From Nemopilema nomurai (taxonomy: Eukaryota; Cnidaria; Scyphozoa; Rhizostomeae; Rhizostomatidae), in contig ML133411.1 of assembly GCA_003864495.1 (NCBI GenBank), forward strand, positions 159,598 through 223,597: DNA of 64,000 nucleotides, written 5' to 3'. The notes under the pieces were generated by a model. That model had not been told where the DNA came from. It saw only the letters and a list, made by a program, of their open reading frames with translations, and ran no database searches. Below are positions 24,336 to 36,356 of the stretch, in pieces (within the stretch, counting starts at the first letter, position 1; each line of letters opens with the position of its first letter). Both the position numbers and the translations under genes were made by a program.

Positions 24336-25142
24336 GCTGAAACTCTAAGAGAAACCTGCCCAACTATAGATGGTGGCAGTTCCTGCATGCTTTGCCCAAA
24401 GGTGAGCTAGCATGTGGTTGCATGAGTCTTTTTAACTTAAGAAATTAAGTTCAAGGTGGCTTAAATAACCACCTTCACTATGGCAGCATGGGGTTGAGGA
24501 TGCTTAGCCTCTCATAGCATTTTCCCAATTGAACTCATAACTGTTTTATTTTAATCATTTGTTAATGATTTTTAGCTTGTTGAGCTCCACAAAACTTCTT
24601 TCAATCCCCCCAACAAATTTGTTACATATGATTTGCTATCTCTTTCGCAGGTGATTTGTTTTCAATTACATACAGTAAAATATCAAAATGAACCCCGGGT
24701 CTGTTTACAGGGTTAATGGGCACATTGTTTTAATGATTGATGGAACATTTAGCTGTGTCAGAAAATCCAGTTCAGGAAAAAGCGTCGCAGAACCAAAACA
24801 TGGCAATCGTCTCTTCCTTGAGCAGTCAGATGTAGATGATTTTGTAGCCCAACATTTTAAAGATAGTAGAAGTACTGAGGAAGTAAGTCTCGTCTGTTAA
24901 CTTTTTTATGACGTTTCACTTTTCTATGTTATTATTTTTTGTTCCATGTTTTGCTCAAATTCAATGCAATGTTAGGGCACATTTATTTCATATAGGGGAA
25001 AGTAGACTTTTTCTAAGAAAAGGTGCATCTTTTTGGGCATGAAAGTATGTAGTTTTTAAAAAGTACAATGTTTGTTCAATGTGAAACAATTAGAATGAAA
25101 TTTCCTTAATGATATTGAAATGATTTTTAACAACAGAGACCT

Positions 25143-25435
25143 CGTTTGCACTACAGAAAAAAGAACGGAAATATTTGGTGCCTGAAATAGCGACAATAGG
25201 CCTTGCGTTTACACTAGGTATCTTGGTTCCGTGCTAGTTTGGGAATTGAAAACATGTCTTTATCTAGCGGTGGAGCGAGGTTTTCTGAAAGTTTCAGACG
25301 TTGTCACCGCGCCACTGTGCATGCTTCACATAAAGTTCCGTTCCGTAAAGGCGATGAAAAAGGGATATCGTACCTAAACAAAAACGAAACCGAAGAGTTA
25401 TGTTCTTCTTTCTGTAGTGTAAACGCAGCAATAGG
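25143..25435. mobile_element. MITE in a KDZ intron
   Basis: Terminal 24-bp inverted repeats (25143-25166 and 25412-25435) differ at two positions. A partial copy of its interior, sharing CTTCACATAAAGTTCCGTTC, lies at 25967-26040. Confidence 0.65.
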
Positions 25436-25966
25436 AAAGTGTGTGCTTTTTGTATTGGTCAGTCTATTTTATGAGTCAGTCTACCAAGGTTGATAAGCTT
25501 TGCTAACAACTTAATTTTCAACTGGCAGGATTACAGCAGTTTTAAAGCCGGAAAGGATATTCTTTCATCTATTCAAAAGAAGAAACTGGATGTGTTTGGA
25601 ATTTTTGGTTTTTTCGGCAAGCATGAAATCCCAAAATGGTTTTTAAACATGAAACACGGGGAACGGTAAAAGTTGTGGCATCATTTTTCAGTCCTTTAGA
25701 TATGGTAGTCGTTGTGTTGAACATTTTTCGAAAGACTTAATGTGAACCGAAATCACAACATGCATGTTGTTTCTTGCAGGAGCTTAGATAGGAAAGTTCA
25801 CAGGAAGTATTGGGGGGGGGGGGCAGAAATTTAGATTTTTCCGACAAGACTGGATCGTTCTAAATTTGTTGTAAAAATCTTAGGATAAAAGCAAGTCTTA
25901 GGATTAAAAGCTATTGCGCTCAATGGGAGTGTTCACTCCACGATAAAACAAATTTAAGACATAGGC

Positions 25967-26040
25967 ACAGCGCCACTGCGCTTGCTTCACATAAAGTTCC
26001 GTTCCTTAAAGGCGATAAAAAAAAATATCGTGCCCAAACG
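25967..26040. repeat. Partial second copy of the same MITE
   Basis: About 75 bp match 25300-25375, including the GCGCCACTG and AAAGGCGAT words. No inverted ends remain. Confidence 0.6.
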
Positions 26041-28098
26041 AAATTTGAGATCCAAGTGAATGACACATCATTTACTTGCCGGAGAGTTGGAGAATACAAA
26101 GGGCCTTTTGCCCCCCCCCCCCCCTGAATGTGTGGTTGAGCTTTAAGTTATGAGACAGTTTCACACTAAGGGAAACGCATCTTTGTAATTTTCACCATAT
26201 TATAAGATTATTATTCATTAACAACTCCACAACTGCCCTTAATTACAATCACAAGGCTTTTTATACTTATTATAGTGCGCATGTGCAATAACAACAATAG
26301 AGTGTGGAACAAAGTATTAATCCTACTACAAGTTCCTCTATCTACGCCACTGGTTTCTAGTTCGTGTTTGACTACCTTTTTACTAACTGCCTTCCAAACC
26401 TTAGACCAAATTTCAAACATTCAAAGTCATCATAATTTGTTCCAAAGTCGTAACGAATGCTTGAACAAAATTTAGCTTGCTCTCCCTGCATCAATATGGC
26501 AATGATGGATATATTTTCTCAATTCATAAATTTGTTTAAGTTTTCAATTACCATTGTTTCTTATGTATATTTATGGAGGTATAAATCTATACTGAAGTTT
26601 TATTGTTAAATTCTTTGTCCTTTGCATTTTAGGCTTGTATATCCAGTTTTTCTTTTTGAAAAAATATTACGAGAATATGCAAACAGAGAAACTGAATTCT
26701 ATGTCATTTATGACATAGCCTGTTTATTGTCAAAGCACATCAAGGTATTTTCTGCAAAATTTTGTAGTGTGCGCTGTTTTCAAAAAGCACTTCTACATAA
26801 AGTAACTGAAAATGCTACATAAAGTGCTCCATAAAGTGCCCTTTTTAGAGTATCTCGAAGCCACAATAACCCAATTTATGTTATAGTTTCAAGCCATAGG
26901 TACATTGTTTTTCAAAATAACTTTCTTCTTTTATGTGTTTCTAAAACTTAAATTTATTCTTACTTGGTAGATAGGAAAGGTATTGCAGAACTCACAAAAA
27001 TTAGACAATGATCTAGCATTGATCAAAATTTTCTTGTAGAAAAATAAGCTGAAAGACAGTTTTCCAAATACAGTCCTAGCAACACCAGATTGGCATGCAT
27101 ATGGACATATAGCCTCGTGCCAGGTAAATGAAAATAAAACATTTATATCAGTAATCGATTATAGTGGCTTATCTATCTATCTATACAAAGAAAGGTTCAG
27201 GCGTGGGTATAACGATCATGATTGCGACAGTTTGTTATTGAACTCTTTTTTGTATTTTGGATCTTGAAATAACCCTACAAAATCATATTTCGGCTACTAC
27301 AGTTGTTGAACATGCCTTTTTATGTTGGGTCTTGAAGCATCTCTTGCTATAAGTGTTTACTGTTCGTCATTATTTGCATTTCCTTTACTATGATAGGTCG
27401 AGTTTGCTGTTCGCTATTTCCCAGCTGTTGGGCTAACTGATGGCGAAGGATGCGAGAGACTCTGGTTCACTGCAATAACAAAAGAGATGACAGATTCACA
27501 CAGAATCGATCTCTTGACTGATGGTCTGCTTTATTATGCAAGACGCAAAAATGAAAATATGGGTATGTAATTAATTTTATATGTTACTACCGACTGTTTT
27601 TTTAAAAGCGGCATTTTCTTTGCAGACATGACGCGTTCTGTTGTAAAAAAATGTAACTTGTATTATAATTTTTGTTATTGCAAAACATGTAGCTATACTG
27701 GAAAAATATAATGTTAAAATAAAGCTAGATATAGAAACCAGCAATAATTAAATATATTTGTGTACATGTTTTTTCAACTTTGCATTTATGGAATTTTAAA
27801 AAATAACCATAGTGAACGTACACCACCAAATTAGGTATTTATCAATTGCTCTTTTAGAATTTACGCTGTTAGAAAGATTGAGGAAAGCATAAAGCATTGT
27901 TAAAAGTAGCAGAGAAGAGCTGGAGTCATGGCATCCTTGGTCAAGCGTCCCTACTTAGACAGTATCCAAAACATCTTAGCCTTTTCTCGTTTATCGCCAC
28001 TGCTATGTCCTTCTGTTCAGTGCGACTCAGAACCTTATTGTTTGTGACCAAGACCAGAAAATTCTCGCAGCCCTACGTAGACATCTAATTTGAAATAC

Positions 28099-29530
28099 TT
28101 ACACTCTTTTTAACAGACTTTTTGGCATCCCCCAGCATTCTGCCTCATATAGCAAGGTTGACATCTCGATTGAATTAAATAGCTCCAACTTTGTTTCCAT
28201 TGTTATATTTCTGTTGTTCCAAACTTTCGAAAGATTAAAGAAGGCTCCCTTTGCTTTTCCGATCTTATTTGCTTTATCCTTCTCAGCACCGCCCTTTTTG
28301 TGGGATAGGCTACCTAAGTACGTAAACTGGTCTACTTCATCCATGGCTTCACCTTCAACAAGAACTGCATCTTGCTTATCTTCATATACTCTCATAGATC
28401 TGGTCTTTCCAGCATTGATCTTCAGTCCTACCCTCTTGGAATTACGGCTCAATTTTTTCGTGGATTCTTGCACTTTATTAAGTGTCTCTGTTAATAGCGC
28501 TAGGTCACCAGCGTAGTCAAGGTCTTCACGAATTGAATGATTCTTCGATGGTATACCCATCTTCCTACTTGTAGTCTGAGTCATTATCCAGTCTATGATT
28601 ATAATAAACAGAAGTGGGGACAGTAGACAACCTTGTTTCATACCTGAGCAGACCTCAAACCATGGCCATTCTTCGTCCTCGTGGTTGAGACTGCATACTG
28701 AAGCCTTATCATTTTAATGATTTTCTCCGGTAGGCCATACTGTCGGAGGATGTTCCAGAGACTTTCTCAATGTACACTGTCAAAAGCCTTTTCAAAGTCT
28801 ATGAGTATAATGAACAAAGATGAGTTAAATTCTATGCCATCCTAGAGGATTTTCCTCAGGATGAAGATCTGGTCAGAACAGGAGCATTCAGTTTAAAACA
28901 CACCAAGCAAATACTTTGGAGGTGACAGAAAGGAGGGGAATGCCTCGCCAATTGTTGCAATTGCCTTGATCGCCCTTCTTTCGAAGTTTAATTATGAGAC
29001 TCTTCAACCAGTCTTTAGGAACTCTTTCACTGATCCAAATCTTGTGAAAGAGTTTTTTCAAGGTCGAGGCACAACGTCGAGGTTCATGCGTGAGCAACTC
29101 TGCCGTCACATCATCAATTCCGGTCGCCTTGTTGTTCTTTAAACTGTTGATTGCCTTCAGGATTTCGTCTACAGAAAAATCTTCTGTAGTGATATTTAGC
29201 TCTGACTATACTCTCCCTAGCTGAGGCGGGTTAGATGGTTCTCCTCGTTTTAGAACTTGGAAGTGCTCTGCCAAACCATTCAACTGTTCCGCAGTTGTTG
29301 TCAGAATTTCTCCACCTTAGGGTCCTTGACATGTGAGGAACTTATACTTAGGGTGTTTTGAGATATGGCTTTGGAGATCGAGAATAACGTTCTTTTGTCG
29401 TTGTGTATAGCAACACTTTCTGCCTCTGTCGCCAAGCCATCAAAGTAAGCTTGCTTGTCTCTCTTTATTTGGGCGTTTACTTCCTTTTCCTTCTGCCTAT
29501 ATTCTTCTCTTAACCTATCTCTTAATAAGA
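28099..29530 (-). pseudogene. Non-LTR retrotransposon reverse transcriptase relic
   Basis: Read on the minus strand, the pieces are in correct order: a leader piece (QAYFDGLATEAESV), then DWLKSLIIKLRKKGD and NWRGIPLLSVTSKVF, then KQGCLLSPLLFIIIIDW, a changed active site (usual FADD reads YAGD), GLKINAGKTR and a C-terminal stretch typical of RTE/CR1-like proteins. Stops and frameshifts separate the pieces (28641-28888 is shifted). It is 5'-truncated, with no endonuclease domain seen. Confidence 0.8.
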
Positions 29531-29654
29531 TGTGTTTTTAGAACTAGAATGTATTCTTTTCTGAAAATACTATATTCTAAATCATGAAGATAACATAATT
29601 TTATATTGTTGTCTCTACGTTTGTTATCTCCAGCTTATAGATTTTAAGTATATC

Positions 29655-30440
29655 TTTCTATAGGCCTAAAATGGTATGGACTAGTAGCCAAGCCAAGAGC
29701 ATGATGTTTTGTTGGCAAAGATATTCTAGTAGCGAAGCCATTTGGTTTCAAGTTTGGCTCTGGAGAAAGGGGGCAAGCATGGGATAAGTTTGCTGAGCCA
29801 TTAAATTTAGTGCAACAAATGAGTTTCAGTGTAGAATCAGAGGAATGTAAAGGAGAGATTACATGTAAAGGAGAGAGGCTAAATTAGAAAAGGCCTGTAA
29901 AAACGTTTGAGGGAGGAAGAAAGAGCAAGTGGGATTAGTCCTGGAGTAAGTGAGCTTGATGAAGTTATTGGAATTATAATTTAGGAATTTGAAAATGCAG
30001 AAAAGGAGCTGATGGAATCCAAAAGAAACCAGAATAAGCAGTCTGAAAAAGAAAATGCAGAGAGTGTCAGAAAGAGAACAATGGAGAGTCTATGCCAGAC
30101 AAAGAGCAGAGAGGGCTTAGAAAGTCCAAAGAAAAAGAAGAGATCAGGCGTTGGCATCGTTGAGTTTTTACAGGAAAATAAAACCAGAGAAGAAATCCAA
30201 AAGGTGCATATGGAAATCAGAGAGAGACAATTAAAGGCTGAAGAGAGGATGCACAATTATATGTTTCTTTTAAAAAAGGATGAGCTTGAGTTGAAAAAAG
30301 AGTTGGCTATCCTTGAAAAAAAAGCAGCAGGACAGGGACAAATGTGGTGGGGAATTGTTGGATTCCATTAAAAAAATTATTGAGCAACAGCAGGAGTAAT
30401 CAAACAATTGCAAGAACAAAAAAATAAAATAACTGCCCTT
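29655..30440 (+). pseudogene. Harbinger Myb/SANT-like accessory protein
   Basis: An N-terminal Myb/SANT-like part is visible (VAKPFGFKFGSGERGQAWD, then FAEPLNLVQQ), followed by an ERASGI-like region with several stops. From 30012 a long charged coiled coil is open (SESVRKRT-like basic stretch, KKKKRSG nuclear-signal-like block, then Glu/Lys heptads). In Harbinger elements this partner binds the ends and brings the transposase to the nucleus. A TAG lies just before the coiled coil, so the protein is broken. Confidence 0.55.
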
Positions 30441-30627
30441 GAGAAATGGCAATGATTATTTTTTAGAAAATGACCAATTTCTATTTTGCTGTAGTGCTGG
30501 CTGTGTATTTGAGAAATTAATTTTCTACTTAAATCCTTAATTGATTTTTGTCGTGTGTGTTACTTCAGAAAGAGTTGGCGAATATGGTACCTTTTAAAAA
30601 AGCTGTTTGTGGCTTATTGATAAACCT

Positions 30628-31703
30628 TTATGGAGGGATTACTCCCTGCCAAAATTTGATCAAGGGCTGGATGTTGAACATCAAAAAATTTGGATGTGCT
30701 GTTTTCATACAGGCACGCCATAGCATTCCGAAGAAGGGCACACAAAACTTTCCAACAGCACTGAGTCCAATCTTGAGGTATTTCTTAAAATCGGAAAAAT
30801 TAAAATAGTTTACGATGTCTCGAAAGACCCATTCAACTGAGACTCGAGCCTGGCTCATAGATTGATTGAAGGCTTGCTCTTCAGGGGATAGCACAGCTCT
30901 CCTTGCAAACGGGCACTGGAGGTGGACTCTGTGCGGGTAGGATGGATCACCGTAGATGCACAGTGGCTGACGTGTTGGTGAAAAGGAATATGTCTCCAGC
31001 TCCTCTAAGAGACCGGACATTGCCAGCATCCCACTGTCGTGTCACCTTCCTTCAACTGGTCCAAACAACTGACTGAAACTTGATACCATTGGGTGCAACA
31101 ACTGACTGAAACTTGATAGCATGTGATCTCTTATGCCCATTGTAAAGTACTGTTTGGTTTTGCTTTGGCCTACATATAGGTTGCACAGTTGCATCGATGA
31201 AACCCCAGCAGTTTTCAAGAGCAGTGCCTTTCTGGTAAATTGCATCTGCATATCTTTTTAAATTTTCTCTTGAAAGAAAAGGCTGGTTTAGACTTCTCAA
31301 GAGCTGTCCGTGTCTGTCAACCATTAAGTCAATAACATTATTTGTTATCATGGAGAGCTGTGGACCCGGCCTACCAAACCTTGATACTAAGTCTGCATAT
31401 CGACAAGGATATGCCATTTATAGGCATATGCCTCAACGGAATCAACAATGGAATCAATGGCTATTCGCACATCTAAATTCCGCAGGGAGACGAGGTGCAA
31501 CGGCAAGATTATAAATGTCCTTCTTCTTAAAACGAGACTCGACCAAACATTCACTTTCTTTGTGTCCTCCAAAACAAAACGGTCGCAATTTTGATACGGT
31601 AGCATACGTAAAAATTATTTCTTCTATTGGCATTGTCGAAGATCAGAAGTTCTCCATCATCCAAGAGTCCTGCAGCATATAATATTATAAGTTCTTCCGC
31701 CAT
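30628..31703 (-). pseudogene. Harbinger DDE transposase
   Basis: From ATG 31703 (MAEELIILYAAG) through a frameshifted N-terminus to MAYPCRYADLVSRFGRPGP, CWGFIDATVQPICRP (first Asp), YNGHKRSHAIKFQSV, IYGDPSYP (second Asp) and SVEWVFRDIVNYF (Glu). All three catalytic residues remain. Damage: a 33-bp in-frame duplication repeats the IKFQSV block (31065-31118), a TGA replaces Trp in the GRWHDSGML motif near 31040, and frames change near 31400 and 31600. Ends with TAA at 30628. Confidence 0.8.
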
Positions 31704-32066
31704 TTTAAGCACGAATTTGATTTGGCGCCCAAGCTGCCTACTACAATCTGCGTTGTGATTCGTAACATGTTTTGCGATTACAGGGAGTCAAAACTAGTGC
31801 CCAGACCTCTTTGAGGAGCCGTAGTGATTTGCCCCTCGATCTGCATAGTGAATCGTAAACTCTCTATTTACTGATTCTGATGTTGCTCAATAGGAGTAGA
31901 GTAGAGATGAAATAGGACATGGCACATAGACAAGTCATTTCAACAAAACAAACTTGATCGAATTTCAGGAACAGACGGGTCCAACTTTCAAGTTCAACTC
32001 TCAAGAAGAACATGAGATTGACATTTTTTAACAAAAATGCAACACTGATCTGTTGCACTTTACAAT
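31704..32066. other. Spacer between Harbinger and ISL2EU
   Basis: No coding signal. Words such as GTGATTCGTAAC recur (31756, 31850), possibly part of the Harbinger end. Confidence 0.35.
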
Positions 32067-32238
32067 AGACCCGTTTCCACGTGACGTAGCACGCTTATGT
32101 AAACAATGTGCGCGCGCATCCATTGCGGCAAAAAATGTGGAAGCACGATGTAAACACACCTGGAGGCACAGGCAACTAGTAAATGTGAAATAATATAAAT
32201 GCGGATAAAGTTGTTATAGCTGTTAGATTAAATGCAAA

Positions 32239-34448
32239 ATGGCATCTTCGGACGTTTCTTCATACTCGGAGAGCTTGTCTTCAGAAGATCAGACAGAATA
32301 CTTTGCAAAGTTGACTCTCGAAACTGGCGAGAGGCTTCCAGATCCGTTCGTGTTGAAGGAAGGATGGACTGACGACATGTCGTATTTACCATCTCTGTCA
32401 TGGAGAGATGTTACTGAATATTTGATAGACAGTCCAAGCATCTACACCAAGGAATCTATGAAGGCGTATAAGTCACTTGAAGCCTATGATTATTTTCTGT
32501 GTAGACATGTACAAGACTGCTTATACCACAACATTACGGAAGAATCTGACTTCTGCTACATCAAAACTGAGGTATGTAACTCAAGGAATTTCGTTTCAGT
32601 GTCAACTCGTTTAACATTAGACATAGGTGCGTGCATCTAAATCTGTATTTGCGTCACTTGGGTTTCATTTTTATAACTTTCTTCTGATACATCTTTTTAA
32701 AGATTTTCTTCCTTTTTTAGAGGAGCGCGGGTAGCGTTTTATTGTGATACATGATTTTATTTCTAACTGAAGTTAGTAATTCTAATAAAAACTTGAAACG
32801 TTTACCCTCAAACAATTCCAGCGACAAGACAAGATTAAACTTTATTTGAAAAGAATGAAAGTTAAGGTCAGGATGTCCTAGAAATAATTACAAGTTGACT
32901 ACAATGAATTATTTTGCATTCAGCTGAGTATATATAAAATTCTTAGATAATTTCTAATCTTTTGACAGGTGCTGCCAAGTCAATGACAAGGGAAAAAACA
33001 AATCTTTACAAGGTATGGGTGTGCCTGCATAAGACAAATGGCTGGATTTTGACAGGAAACTGTACATGCATGGCAGGTCTGGGATCTTCATGCAGCCATT
33101 TAGCTGCATTAATTTTAAGTTAGAGGCTGCTGTCCATTACCAACTTAATGAGAATACAGCATCAACCAGTCAACTTTGTTCATGGAAAGCTTCAAGAGGA
33201 CAGATAAAAGCTGTGCCAGCATCTGCTATCGACTTTTCTCGGCCAAAGAAAAGATCGTTCCCAAAGCCCTCTAAGATGGTTTTTTTGAATCGAAATTATA
33301 GCTGTTTTGATCCAACAAGTGGAGATGATGCTATTACGAAAGAGGAGTTGAAAGAACTTAAGCAGATTTACCCTATGGCAGCTGTTTTTACAAGCCTACC
33401 TGACACTGAGTATGAAAGTTCCTTTGAAGTGGTTTCAACTTCGATAGCAGAACCAGCAAAATATGACAGTGAAACAGATACAGACACAGAAAACGATTCT
33501 AACTGTATCCCTGAGCCAATTGTAAGTCTTTTTGATCCAACTGCCATTAATATGTCTCATGACGAACTTGCTGAACATGGAAGAAAGCTTTATAGTGCCT
33601 ACTGCTCAAGTAACTACCAAAGCTCTTTCGATAACCTTTGCAGAGCAACTGAAAGGCAGTCACAGAATAAGGCCTGGATGGTACATAGAGCAGGAAGAAT
33701 AACAGCCTCTGTCAGTTACCAAGTTGCAAAGATGAAAAACAACCCATCCCTGATAAAATCAATAATGCAGTGATGGACATTTGATTCCAAATACACAAAG
33801 TATGGGAGAGATATGGAGCCACTTTCTAAGGAAAATTGTGTATCTGAGGAGTCAGTGAAGCATTCAGACTTTCATCTTAAGCAATGTGGATTGATTGTTG
33901 ATGCTACTGCTCCATTTTTAGGTGCATCCCCTGATGGATTAGTGTCATGTTCTTGTCATGGTAATGGAATTTTGGAAATAAAATGTCCATACAAATACAA
34001 AGATTGTTTTGATGGCTGGGAAGAAGACAATGATTTTCCATTAGATGATAAACTAAATATTAAAATTGGTCATAGGTACTATTACCAAATGCAGCTTCAG
34101 ATGGAATTGGCTAAAACCAGTTATGGTTACCTTTATGTTTTCTGTAGCAAGACAAAGGAGGGGCTGAAGAGTATGGTAAAAAAGGATGACATTTTTGTAA
34201 AGAGTTTAAAACAAGTGCTATTTTCAAACTTTTGTCAGTTCTTTCTGCCTGAAATTTTGACAAGGAAAATGGACAGTATGGGAAGTGATAGAAGAATGTA
34301 CTGTACGTGTAAGAGGCCAGAATTTGGAAACATGATCAGCTGCGGAAACATTTTCTGTGATATAAAAAGATTCCACTATCCTTGTGTAAATATTACACGG
34401 AAACCAAAGAAGGACTGGTTTTGTAGTGACTGTCATAAAAAAACCTAA
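32239..34448 (+). pseudogene. ISL2EU accessory protein: SWIM zinc finger, YqaJ nuclease, PHD finger
   Basis: Exon 1 is 32239-32570 (donor GTATGT), followed by exon 2 after TTTTGACAG near 32968. A SWIM-type finger CTCMAGLGSSCSHLAAL lies at the start of exon 2, followed by a one-base shift near 33115. The YqaJ part has GRITAS, GRDMEPLSKENC, GASPDGL and GILEIKCPY (the E-x-K nuclease residues) and a YYQMQLQMEL helix. A TGA at 33771-33773 interrupts it. A C-terminal PHD finger follows (CTCKRPEFGNMISC...HYPC...WFCSDC) and TAA ends the gene. ISL2EU elements are known to carry YqaJ nucleases; the PHD finger may direct the element to marked chromatin. The role of the nuclease in transposition is not established. 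Confidence 0.82.
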
Positions 34449-35024
34449 GCACCTTGTTTCTCTGTGCATTTTGTCTTTAGTTATTAAATTTTGATATTGA
34501 AATTTTGTCCAGGTTATCATAATCAAAAAAACTAATTTCCAATTCTTGTGTTCCTAGATAATATTTCAAATTATCTTTGATTGTAGTCTGGTTTTGACCA
34601 CTTGCTATCTGTTTATTATCTTAAATTGTAATATTGCATATATGAAATAGAGTGTTTGAAGTCAGTCTTGAGATAACTTCACTTTTGAGCCTTAAATGTT
34701 TCCTTGTTTTTTGCTATGCATTGTACTTTTCTAACTGAAATATAAAAATGAAAGAAATATTTTTGCGAGCTCCAGTTAGTAGTACTCAAAATATGATGTA
34801 TTTTATAATGCTTTTTATAAATCTTTTTAATCTTTGTGTTGTAATTTGGTTTCTGTTTCTAAATATTATTAAACTTAAAACAGACTGATATGTCTCAATG
34901 ACTTTTGATCTTTTGGCAACTTGAGCTTCATGTTTACAAACACAGAAGAATAGAACAGAGTGAAAAACAACAGTGAGAAGCAATGTTTGTAACATGTCTT
35001 GCGTTTCTAAAATGATTCAAAAAT
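34449..35024. other. Non-coding spacer between convergent ISL2EU genes
   Basis: AT-rich with no coding signal; presumably holds both 3' UTRs. Confidence 0.4.
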
Positions 35025-36198
35025 TTATTTGGGTACCACACTTTTATTTAAGTTTACTACTGCAGAAACAACAATCATGATGTCATCCAAAAGGTCCACT
35101 TGGGAGATGGGGATGGTTTTCTGTAGGATCTGGAACTTTTTTAATTGCTCAATTATTCGCTCCACATGAATTCTTGCATTGGAAAGATGTCGAGAATGAT
35201 GAACATCACTAGCTGGCAGTTGTTTTTTCCCTTTTGTGAACTTTGGAATTTTGAGGTATGCACCTTTACGGCCTAGTTCATCCTCAATTCATGAGTGATT
35301 TTGCTGGGAAAACAAGAATCAACTGTAATTTCCTTGTCCGATACTCTTCCGCCCCAGCCCTCAGACAGAAACATAACTGCACCAGCAGGACTAATTCCAA
35401 TGAGATATTCAAGTGTATTATTATGCTTGTAATTTGACCATTTCTGTGCCCTGGCTGTCAATTTTTTTGGTCTCTCAATAAATATCTCACTGCAATCAAT
35501 GATGCAGATGCAGTCCCTATATTTCTGTTTGAAGCATGTTGGTAAATTAATACCAATTTCAGGTCTGTTTGGCCAAATTATTAACTTCCTTAGTTTTACC
35601 GACAACTTAGGAAGCCAAGAGCGCATGATTTTAGACACAGTGGCCACTGGACAATCAAATCTATGGCTTATGTCTCTATTCAGCAAACCAAGACGCAACT
35701 TCATGAAGACAATTAGAACATGATCTTCATCTGAAAAAGCAGAGTAACATCGCTTGACTTTCCCTCTAACAAAGTTTACTACCCATAAAAAAACAGAGAC
35801 TGTTGCAATGCCAGTGAAGAACCTGACCAGGTCATTTGAACATTGGATTGCTTTAAAACCAAATACTTTTTCTTTAAGGGTCTTGTTTTCTTCCCTTAGC
35901 CTATAAACTTCAGCATTTCGCTCTCTTAATTCTTGGTCAAGTTGTTTGATTTTATCTTTCAGAGACACTTCTTGTCACATTGAATAGCAGCATCAGTTTT
36001 TCCTGAAACAGAACTGGTACTGCATTGACTATCATTACCATCAGTAGTTTCATCATTTTGCTTCAAAGTTACTCTCCATCTGGAAAGTGCCTTCTGCCTT
36101 TTTTCCTGTAGCAGCTCATATTCAACACAGTCTCCTTTTCAAATATGCCATGTGTTGTCATATATCTTTTTCCTACGTTTATGCCGGCAAGCTGTCAT
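35025..36198 (-). pseudogene. ISL2EU DDE_Tnp_4 transposase, second copy
   Basis: Probable start ATG 36198 (MTACRHKRRKKIYDN). An early TGA and a frameshift near 35975 precede a coiled coil (LDQELRERNAEVYRL). Then comes the helix-turn-helix region, IIDCSEIFIERPKKL with the first Asp, WSNYKHNNTLEYLIGISP and a truncated DSCFPSK block. The stretch with the second Asp (ADRGF) is deleted or scrambled. In another frame the Glu block is intact (NARIHVERIIEQLKKFQIL) and the protein ends with TAA at 35025. No THAP finger is seen, unlike the first copy. Confidence 0.78.
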
Positions 36199-36274
36199 AT
36201 TTGTTATCCGTACAAACTAGACTGCTAATGCACCATAGAGTAAGGGAGGAGAGTGTGTAGCCTAATTTGGTAAA

Positions 36275-36356
36275 ATGGCGGACCACGATCTTGCTAGCTT
36301 CGATGGATCGGAGGCGGTTCCTCAAATTGTTTCTCCAACTGCTTCTTCTTCTTCAG
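36275..36356 (+). CDS. Orphan first exon, unknown product
   Basis: ATG 36275 opens a short acidic, Ser-rich peptide (MADHDLASFDGSEAVPQ) ending at a GTATAA donor after a Ser run. No later exon could be joined. It may be the 5' end of a gene interrupted by the 17.6-kb unit that starts 380 bp downstream. Confidence 0.25.

Larger units (their letters stand above)
24336..27900 (+). pseudogene. KDZ-family transposase, catalytic half, multi-exon
   Basis: Exons: 24336-24401 (CPTIDGGSSCMLCPK), about 24690-24882 (LMIDGTFSCVRKSSSG, first Asp), 25529-25665 (LDVFGIFGFFGKHEIPKWF...GER), 26633-26744 (LVYPVFLFEKIL, YVIYDIACLL), 27040-27123 (PDWHAYGHIASCQ) and 27397-27562 (VGLTDGEGCERLWF, catalytic Glu). A decayed exon near 27857 has a TAA. 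These are the ordered blocks of Kyakuja-Dileera-Zisupton transposases, with splice sites that join correctly from exon 3 on. Differences: the usual CrHG before the GER block reads GKHE, and the junction before the DGTF exon does not keep frame with the obvious sites. The N-terminal CxC zinc exons are missing. A MITE lies in one intron. Confidence 0.75.
29640..31800. mobile_element. Harbinger element (two convergent ORFs), ends not resolved
   Basis: A Myb/SANT-like accessory ORF on + and a DDE transposase on - converge, the normal Harbinger layout. I could not find clear terminal inverted repeats or the 3-bp duplication, so the limits are those of the coding parts. Confidence 0.6.
32067..36240. 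mobile_element. Second ISL2EU-type element
   Basis: The left end is AT followed by AGACCCGTTTCC at 32067, the same terminal hexamer as the copy at 20453. It contains a YqaJ gene (+) and a DDE_4 transposase (-) converging. The matching right end was not found; the coordinate given is just past the transposase start. Confidence 0.65.

Noticed and set aside
25813..25823. G run (and C run at 26111-26124) as a functional G-quadruplex element
   Set aside because: Single homopolymer runs in a KDZ intron without a repeated four-run pattern.
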